NCBI GenBank assembly: GCA_039182515.1
Contig: JBCDCE010000082.1
Coordinates: 1-10,919, forward strand
Direction: 5' to 3'
Length of the DNA stretch: 10,919 nt
Source of the DNA: JBCDCE01 sp039182515
GTDB lineage: Bacteria; Pseudomonadota; Alphaproteobacteria; Rhodobacterales; Rhodobacteraceae
Shown here: positions 6,402-10,919 of the stretch, in pieces
Layout of the letters: the number at the start of each line of letters is the position of its first letter
How positions within the stretch are numbered: position 1 is the first letter of the stretch
Notes under the pieces: generated by a model
What the model was told of the DNA's origin: nothing
What the model saw: only the letters and a program-made list of their open reading frames with translations
Databases searched by the model: none
Translations under genes and position numbers: made by a program

Positions 6402-7741
6402 GAAACGATCTTGCCATAGATCTGGGCCACTTTCTCCAAAGCGAGCTCCGGGCTCAACTCTTCGCTTTCCCCAGTGCGCCGCGAGGTCAGCTCCACCACA
6501 CCGTTTTTGAGCCCACGCGGCCCCACCGTGATCCGCCATGGCAAGCCGATAAGGTCCATCGTCGCAAACTTGCCGCCCGCGCGCTCGTTGCGGTCATCAT
6601 AAAGCGGATCAAGGCCCAGCGCGGTGAGGCTCCGGTAAAGGCTCTCGCAAGCCGCATCTGCCTCCGCATCCCCCTGCTTGAGGTTGACAATCCCGCAGTG
6701 GAACGGCGTGACACCTTCCGGCCAAATGATGCCGTTGTCGTCGTGGCTGGCTTCAATGATCGCGCCCAGCAAGCGGCTCACACCGATGCCATGCGAGCCC
6801 ATGTGAACCGGAACCTTGCCGCCCTCGCCGTCTGAGACAAGCGCATTCAGCGCGTCCGAATACTTGGTGCCGAAGTAAAAGATCTGCCCCACTTCGATAC
6901 CGCGCGCTGAGCGACGCCGCTCTTCGGGGATCGCCTTGAAAAGCGCGTCATCATGGGTCTCGTCGGTGCGTGCATAGAGCGCGGTGAACTCTTCCATCAC
7001 CGCACGGCACTGATCATGGCTGTCAAAATCAATCTCGCGGTCGCCGAGGCGAATATCGGTCACGGCGCTGTCGTAGAACACTTCGCTTTCGCCAGTGTCG
7101 GCCAAAACGAGGAACTCATGCGTGTCGTCCCCACCGATGGGCCCTGAATCCGCGCGCATCGGAATGGCTTGCAGCCCCATGCGCTCGTAGCTGCGCAGGT
7201 ATGTGACCAGATGGCGGTTATAGGCATGCAAAGCATCTTCTTTGGTCAGATCGAAGTTATAGCCGTCCTTCATGTAGAACTCACGGCCCCGCATCACCCC
7301 AAAGCGCGGACGCACCTCGTCGCGAAACTTCCACTGGATCTGATAGAGCGTCAGCGGCAGGTCTTTGTAGCTCGACGCGTGCGCGCGAAACACATCCGTG
7401 ATCAGCTCTTCGGCCGTTGGCGTGAAGAGCATATCGCGATCGTGGCGGTCTTTGATCCGCAGCATCTCCGCACCGTAAGCATCATAGCGCCCGCTCTCGC
7501 GCCACAGATCCGCCGATTGAATTGTGGGCATCAGCATCGCCATATGGCCCGCGCGCGCCTGCTCTTCGTGAATGATCTGCTCGATGGTCTTGAGCACTTT
7601 GAAGCCCATCGGCAACCACGAATAGATCCCGGCACTGGCCTGCTTGATCATGCCAGCGCGCAGCATCAACCGGTGGCTGACAATTTGGGCCTCCGCGGGC
7701 GTCTCTTTGAGAACGGGAAGAAAGTAGCGGCTCAGACGCAT
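6398..7741 (-). CDS. proS: Proline-tRNA ligase, short form lacking the editing insertion
   Basis: 447 aa. It charges tRNA-Pro with proline in the cytoplasm. Class II motifs are clear: motif 1 around M-P-T-I-Q-S-A-D-L-W (71-80), the T-P-T-A-E-E loop (108-112), motif 2 F-R-D-E-V-R-P-R-F-G-V-M-R-G-R-E-F-Y (139-156), and motif 3 G-S-H-G-I-G-V-S-R-L (315-324). The HGTP anticodon-binding domain follows from about 345 (N-E-R-A-G-G-K-F). Typical bacterial ProRS is near 570 aa with an editing INS domain between motifs 2 and 3. Here the spacing is only about 160 residues, so INS is missing, as is usual in alphaproteobacteria; editing of Ala-tRNA-Pro then depends on separate proteins. AAGGA lies about 10 nt before ATG 7741. 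It is the first gene of the minus-strand operon; its stop overlaps the hydrolase start. Confidence 0.95.
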   Translation of the reverse strand: MRLSRYFLPVLKETPAEAQIVSHRLMLRAGMIKQASAGIYSWLPMGFKVLKTIEQIIHEEQARAGHMAMLMPTIQSADLWRESGRYDAYGAEMLRIKDRHDRDMLFTPTAEELITDVFRAHASSYKDLPLTLYQIQWKFRDEVRPRFGVMRGREFYMKDGYNFDLTKEDALHAYNRHLVTYLRSYERMGLQAIPMRADSGPIGGDDTHEFLVLADTGESEVFYDSAVTDIRLGDREIDFDSHDQCRAVMEEFTALYARTDETHDDALFKAIPEERRRSARGIEVGQIFYFGTKYSDALNALVSDGEGGKVPVHMGSHGIGVSRLLGAIIEASHDDNGIIWPEGVTPFHCGIVNLKQGDAEADAACESLYRSLTALGLDPLYDDRNERAGGKFATMDLIGLPWRITVGPRGLKNGVVELTSRRTGESEELSPELALEKVAQIYGKIVS

Positions 7742-7930
7742 GGCTGCGGGGTCCTTTTTGGTGTGTCACTGTCGGTTCTTGCGATACGCGAGGTGCTTTC
7801 AGACAACAAGTGGCTCTCGTCACCCAAGCTGGCACAGGTACAGATTGTAACATTTGAACATGTTGAACCACCCTGGCTTTGTCACAAAACACGCAAACCT
7901 TGCGAAAAACAGCCCAATGGGATCACGCGC

Positions 7931-7948
7931 GGTAACGCAACCGTTATC
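7931..7948. promoter_or_regulatory. Operator-like inverted repeat upstream of the fasciclin gene
   Basis: GGTAACG (7931-7937) and CGTTATC (7942-7948) form a near-palindrome (six of seven positions paired, one G-T) around CAAC. The size and symmetry resemble operators of dimeric repressors such as LacI or TetR types. It lies about 80 bp before the fasciclin start. Binding is inference. Confidence 0.3.
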
Positions 7949-8010
7949 AATTGAACCAATTCGCTAGCTCCCTGCGTATTCCTCATCACAAAGCAAGCCG
8001 CTTTGAAACC

Positions 8011-8017
8011 AAAGGAG
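8011..8017 (+). promoter_or_regulatory. Strong ribosome binding site deciding a TTG start
   Basis: AAAGGAG, 7 nt before the TTG at 8025. No ATG or GTG at suitable distance in the same frame would keep the signal peptide, so this site fixes the fasciclin gene start. Confidence 0.8.
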
Positions 8018-8024
8018 CAAACAC

Positions 8025-8552
8025 TTGAATAAACTCGTTAAATCCGCCGTCGCAGCCCTCGCACTTGTTGGCAGCCTGTCCGCAGCGCAAGCAATGACAG
8101 ACAAGCAAACCATCGTTGAGATCGCAGCCGGCGATGAACGCTTTTCAACACTCGTGGCCGCCGTCACAGCCGCTGGCCTGGCCGACACTCTGGCCTCAGA
8201 AGGGCCCTTCACCGTCTACGCCCCCGTCAACGACGCCTTCGCAGCTCTGCCTGCCGGTACCGTTGAAACGCTGCTTGAGCCTGAAAACAAAGGTCAGCTC
8301 ACAAATGTTCTCCTTTATCACGTGGACAACCGCAAACTCACAGCTGAAATGATCCCAGCGGGCTCCAACTACTTCAAACCCGTTCTGGCCTCTGAGCGCC
8401 TGTGCATCACAAATGCAGCGGAAGGCGTCTCCATCGCAGACGGCACAGGATCCGCCGCCAATGTTGTGATCGCCAACATCGAGGCGTCCAACGGCGTGAT
8501 CCACGTGATCGACAAAGTCCTTTTGCCAGGCACACGCCCAGCCTGCCACTAA
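8025..8552 (+). CDS. Secreted fasciclin (FAS1) domain protein, TTG start
   Basis: 175 aa. The start is a TTG at 8025, supported by a strong AAAGGAG (8011-8017) at 7 nt and by the signal peptide it opens: MNKLVKS, a hydrophobic core and A-Q-A cleavage after about residue 23. The mature protein is one FAS1 domain: T-I-V-E-I-A (29-34), H1-type F-T-V-Y-A-P-V-N-D-A-F (62-72), the L-L-Y-H-V core (96-100) and the H2-type N-G-V-I-H-V-I-D-K-V-L-L-P (156-168). FAS1 domains mediate adhesion or cell-surface contacts; bacterial single-domain secreted forms are usually of unknown partner. Cys127 and Cys174 could form a disulfide. It stands alone as a transcription unit, with an apparent terminator after it. 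Confidence 0.9.
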   Translation: MNKLVKSAVAALALVGSLSAAQAMTDKQTIVEIAAGDERFSTLVAAVTAAGLADTLASEGPFTVYAPVNDAFAALPAGTVETLLEPENKGQLTNVLLYHVDNRKLTAEMIPAGSNYFKPVLASERLCITNAAEGVSIADGTGSAANVVIANIEASNGVIHVIDKVLLPGTRPACH

Positions 8553-8571
8553 ACCGCCAAGACAGAGACCC

Positions 8572-8593
8572 AGATCTCTTTACGGATCTTTTT
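8572..8593 (+). terminator. Rho-independent terminator after the fasciclin gene
   Basis: AGATC (8572-8576) pairs with GATCT (8585-8589), followed directly by TTTT. An outer pairing CCAAGA (8557-8562) with TCTTGG (8593-8598) could extend the structure. The stem is short, so efficiency is uncertain. Confidence 0.5.
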
Positions 8594-8600
8594 CTTGGTC

Positions 8601-8640
8601 AAAAATACTCCGGGGGTCCGGGGGCAGCGCCCCTGGTCCT
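8601..8640. repeat. AAAAATACTCC plus GC-rich hairpin, recurrent-type intergenic element
   Basis: AAAAATACTCC is followed by a G-run and a stem CCGGGGGC (8618-8625) / GCCCCTGG (8629-8636), 8 bp with one G-U pair and a 3-nt loop. I recall closely similar AAATACTCC-plus-GC-hairpin segments scattered between genes of Rhodobacteraceae, so this may be one copy of a dispersed repeat. Only one copy is visible here. It might also act as a transcript 3' end or stabilising hairpin. Confidence 0.5.
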
Positions 8641-8749
8641 TTGATCGAAATAAACCGCAGGATAATGCCTTGGGCCCCTCTTGCGCCCTTGAATTCCGAC
8701 TCCACACGGGTGATCTCTAGTCACATAGATCGCATCAGGAGCGCGCCGC

Positions 8750-9904
8750 GTGGCCTTACCCATCGAACATCAGGCCCGCTATTGGGGCATCGCAACCGCC
8801 ATTTTCTTAGGGCTCCTTTGGGCGCTGGGAGACGTGCTTTTGCCCTTCATCTTGGGCGGCGCAATTGCTTACTGCTTAGATCCCGTTGCCGATTGGTTCG
8901 AAAAACAGGGCACGAGCCGCGCAATTGCAGTGACGATCATCACCCTTGTCGGCCTTTTGATCCTGGCACCCGTGGTCATCTTTGTCGTTACAACTTTGAT
9001 TGATCAAGGCCGCCAACTGGTCGAAACCCTGCCTGCCGCCATTGCCCGCCTGCGCGATTATCTTTCTGAGCGCTTCCCAGACCTTATGGTCGAAGGCAGC
9101 GCGATCCGTCAGCAACTCTCCAAAGTCGTCGGCGTTTTGGAGTCAAAAGGCACGCAACTTATCACTGGCCTCTTCAGCTCTTTCTCGAGCCTTTTGAACC
9201 TTGCGCTGGTCTTTGTCATCGCACCAATTGTCACCATCTATCTGCTGTTGGATTGGGACCGCATGATCGCGCGGATCGATGATCTTTTACCCCGAGATCA
9301 TGCCCCCACCATCCGCCGCCTTGCCTCAGATATGGACCGCACCCTCGCCGCCTTCATCCGTGGGCAAGGCACGGTTTGTCTCATTTTGGGCGTGTTTTAT
9401 GCCGCCTCTTTAATGATCGCAGGCCTGAACTTTGGACTGGTGATCGGGGCCATTGCAGGCCTTGTCACCTTTATCCCTTACGTCGGCGCAATTGTCGGCG
9501 GCGGCCTCTCCATTGGTCTCGCCATCTTCCAAACCTGGTCCGAAAACGCAGCGGCCGTGGCAGATGGCGTCGAGGGGGCAAGCCGCGGTGTCGACTGGAT
9601 CTATGTTCTTATTATCTATGCCATTTTCCAGGTGGGGCAGTTTGTCGAAGGCAATATTCTCACGCCTAACTTGGTGGGGTCCAGCGTTGGCCTGCACCCG
9701 GTTTGGCTCTTGTTGGCCTTGTCGGTCTTTGGCTCGGTTTTCGGCTTCGTCGGCCTTTTGATCGCTGTTCCCCTGGCCGCCCTTATTGGCGTTTTGGTGC
9801 GCTTTGGTATCGAGCAATATACAGCAGGCAGGCTTTACCAAGGCCTCGCATTGAAAGCTGGCACCGCCAGCGACGCCGATCAAGACGGCAACAAGACCTC
9901 GTGA
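8750..9904 (+). CDS. AI-2E family transporter (PerM/YdiK-type permease)
   Basis: 384 aa from a GTG at 8750 with AGGAG (8737-8741) at 8 nt. It is an inner-membrane protein with about eight predicted helices: a hydrophobic N-terminal pair (about 12-42), a helix at 58-84, a soluble segment of about 65 residues, then paired helices from about 150. Family motifs are F-I-P-Y-V-G-A-I-V-G-G-G and N-I-L-T-P-N-L-V-G with L-H-P-V-W following. The family was named for export of autoinducer AI-2 (TqsA), but members include sodium/proton antiporters and many of unknown substrate, so signalling should not be assumed. The gene overlaps the next by GTGA. A weak promoter-like GATAAT lies at 8661-8666 without a convincing -35. 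Confidence 0.88.
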   Translation: MALPIEHQARYWGIATAIFLGLLWALGDVLLPFILGGAIAYCLDPVADWFEKQGTSRAIAVTIITLVGLLILAPVVIFVVTTLIDQGRQLVETLPAAIARLRDYLSERFPDLMVEGSAIRQQLSKVVGVLESKGTQLITGLFSSFSSLLNLALVFVIAPIVTIYLLLDWDRMIARIDDLLPRDHAPTIRRLASDMDRTLAAFIRGQGTVCLILGVFYAASLMIAGLNFGLVIGAIAGLVTFIPYVGAIVGGGLSIGLAIFQTWSENAAAVADGVEGASRGVDWIYVLIIYAIFQVGQFVEGNILTPNLVGSSVGLHPVWLLLALSVFGSVFGFVGLLIAVPLAALIGVLVRFGIEQYTAGRLYQGLALKAGTASDADQDGNKTS

Positions 9905-10587
9905 CCCAACAACTCAGCTTTGATCTGCCCGTAAAACCTGCGCTGGGGCGCGAGGCGTTTTTTGTGGGCCCCTGTAATGCAGCCACCGTCGCAGCATTGG
10001 AGACGACAGTAACCTGGCAAAGCAACAAACTTCTCGTGATCGGGCCTAACGCCAGCGGAAAAAGTCATCTTGTTGCCGTCTGGTGCGCCGAGCAGCGGGG
10101 CCGCGCCATACGCCCAGAAGCCTTGGCTGAACTGCCCCTCGAAAGCCTGGAGCCAACCGCTCGAATTGCGATTGACGATGCAGATCTGGGCCTTGAGCAC
10201 GACGGCTACGAAGAGGCTCTTTTTCACCTCCACAATCACCTCACCAATGGCGGCGGCCGCTTGTTGCTCGCAGCCCAAACGGCCCCATCCCGTTGGCCCC
10301 TGAAATTACCAGATCTCGCCAGCCGTTTGGAGGCAACACATATCAGCACCTTGAATGACCCTGACGACCAAACGCTTGCGGCTGTGCTGCTCAAACAGTT
10401 CTCAGATCGTCAACTGACGCCCAGTCCTAAGGTTCTGAGCCACCTGTTGACACACATGGACCGCGCCTTTGACACCGCAGCCCTCTTGGTCAAAGAAATC
10501 GATCGCTTGGCGCTTGCCCATAAAAAAGCCCCAACGCTCAAAATAGCGCAGGAAGCCTTGCAAGCTCTAAGCCGCGACGGGCTTTAG
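9901..10587 (+). CDS. hdaA: Hda/DnaA-like ATPase, replication initiation regulator (HdaA)
   Basis: 228 aa, GTG start at 9901 overlapping the permease stop (GTGA). It resembles the AAA+ core of DnaA without its DNA-binding domain, as in Hda. Hda with the DNA-loaded sliding clamp promotes ATP hydrolysis on DnaA and so restrains re-initiation. Visible motifs are the N-terminal clamp-binding-like Q-L-S-F-D-L (4-9), Walker A G48-P-N-A-S-G-K-S55, Walker B R-I-A-I-D-D-A-D (88-95), the sensor 1 region L-L-L-A-A-Q-T (121-127), an arginine near S-R-L (141-143), and a sensor 2-like F-D-T-A-A-L-L-V-K-E-I-D-R-L near the C-terminus. Length and clamp motif fit Hda. The position between the AI-2E permease and ppk1 matches what I know of Rhodobacteraceae. 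Confidence 0.85.
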   Translation: MTQQLSFDLPVKPALGREAFFVGPCNAATVAALETTVTWQSNKLLVIGPNASGKSHLVAVWCAEQRGRAIRPEALAELPLESLEPTARIAIDDADLGLEHDGYEEALFHLHNHLTNGGGRLLLAAQTAPSRWPLKLPDLASRLEATHISTLNDPDDQTLAAVLLKQFSDRQLTPSPKVLSHLLTHMDRAFDTAALLVKEIDRLALAHKKAPTLKIAQEALQALSRDGL

Positions 10588-10645
10588 GCCTCTCAACTCA
10601 CAGCCTGTCATTTCCTCGTCACAGCATTTGCCCTATATTCTGAAT

Positions 10646-10919
10646 ATGACAAATATTTCCAAAATGTCGGATCTCTCTTCCGCCAAAAAAGCGCCCAAGA
10701 TTAAAAACAAAACGCCGATCGCGGATACGGATTTTCTCAATGCGGATTTCCCTGAACCGCAAGCGCTTGATCTGGACGTGAGCTTACCCGAGCGCTTTGT
10801 GAACCGCGAGCTCAGCTGGCTAGGCTTCAATTGGCGTGTTTTGGGCGAGGCGCAAAACCCACGTGTGCCGCTTTTGGAACGGTTGCGCTTTGTCTCGATC
10901 TCAGCGGGCAACCTCGACG
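10646..10919 (+). CDS. ppk1: Polyphosphate kinase Ppk1, N-terminal part (cut by window end)
   Basis: Only the first 91 codons are present. Ppk1 reversibly makes polyphosphate from ATP. After a basic, low-conservation N-terminus of about 50 residues, the Ppk1 N domain begins: R-F-V-N-R-E-L-S-W-L-G-F-N-W-R-V-L, then E-A-Q-N-P-R-V-P-L-L-E-R-L-R-F and I-S-A-G-N-L-D, all hallmark Ppk1 stretches. The catalytic histidines lie beyond the window. The start is ATG 10646; ATG 10664 in the same frame is an alternative. Neither has a Shine-Dalgarno, while a TATATT box at 10634-10639 would start transcription at or near the ATG. It lies 58 bp after hdaA. Confidence 0.9.
   Translation, partial: MTNISKMSDLSSAKKAPKIKNKTPIADTDFLNADFPEPQALDLDVSLPERFVNRELSWLGFNWRVLGEAQNPRVPLLERLRFVSISAGNLD

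Larger units (their letters stand above)
7742..8024. promoter_or_regulatory. Divergent intergenic region between proS and the fasciclin gene
   Basis: These 283 bp should hold promoters for both genes. Visible elements are a palindrome AACATGTT (7857-7864), TTGAACCA at 7863-7870 and again at 7951-7958, and an inverted repeat GGTAACG/CGTTATC (7931-7948). A minus-strand TACAAT (7844-7849) and a plus-strand TTGAAC (7951-7956) resemble half-promoters, but neither has a good partner at standard spacing. I assign no promoter firmly. Confidence 0.4.

Noticed and set aside
6402..6539. N-terminal extension of the serine hydrolase to 6539
   Set aside because: It would overlap proS by about 140 bp and bury the signal peptide; the GTG at 6401 gives a normal signal peptide and a GTGA overlap.
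7169..7954. 261-codon open frame antisense to proS
   Set aside because: Nearly all of it lies opposite the strongly supported proS gene and it has no domain signal; high GC often opens such antisense frames.
9410..9883. 157-codon open frame antisense to the AI-2E permease gene
   Set aside because: It is the mirror of a well supported coding region and has no ribosome binding site or family resemblance.
9703..9900. Longer start for the Hda-like protein inside the permease gene
   Set aside because: The added residues are basic, unlike Hda, and read the permease gene in another frame; GTG 9901 gives the clamp motif right at the N-terminus.
8750..9904. Quorum-sensing AI-2 exporter
   Set aside because: The family name is historical; nothing nearby (no luxS or lsr-like genes) supports signalling.

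Overview
The window looks like a chromosomal segment of an alphaproteobacterium of the Rhodobacteraceae (Roseobacter group). This rests on three things seen in the sequence: moderately high GC with dense packing; a short proline-tRNA synthetase of the alphaproteobacterial type; and two gene strings I recall as typical of that family, proS with lolC-lolD, and an AI-2E permease followed by an Hda-like protein and polyphosphate kinase. No mobile element, CRISPR array, tRNA or rRNA is visible, and most genes are housekeeping or envelope genes.

Layout. Positions 1-300 are a leader with no convincing gene. It carries four tandem copies of an 11-bp unit (CATACG-type core) and, just before the first gene, a hairpin that would cover its ribosome binding site. 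On the + strand follow a divergent DNA-3-methyladenine glycosylase I family protein (301-963) and, directly abutting it, a small YdcZ-type membrane protein (964-1410). A small secreted cysteine-containing protein lies convergently on the minus strand (1419-1724).

From 7741 down to 1895 runs a six-gene minus-strand operon: proS, a secreted serine beta-lactamase-like hydrolase, a DUF2937-like membrane protein, lolC (LolC/E permease), lolD (ATPase) and an Ldh-family NAD(P)-dependent oxidoreductase. Four of the five junctions overlap or abut (two are 4-bp GTGA overlaps, one is TAG immediately followed by ATG), so translational coupling is likely. The core theme is lipoprotein release from the inner membrane, with a translation gene at the front and a metabolic enzyme at the end.

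A divergent intergenic region (7742-8024) separates proS from a + strand fasciclin-domain secreted protein that uses a TTG start (8025-8552). After it come a terminator-like hairpin and a GC-rich hairpin element of a kind I recall as recurrent in Rhodobacteraceae intergenic DNA. Then follow an AI-2E family permease (8750-9904), an Hda/DnaA-like replication regulator overlapping it by GTGA (9901-10587), and the start of polyphosphate kinase ppk1 (10646 to the window end).

I did not find a clear new multi-gene system. The least explained items are the 11-bp-phased repeat array with the sequestered RBS upstream of the glycosylase, the serine hydrolase inside the proS-lol operon, and the possibly leaderless ppk1 start.
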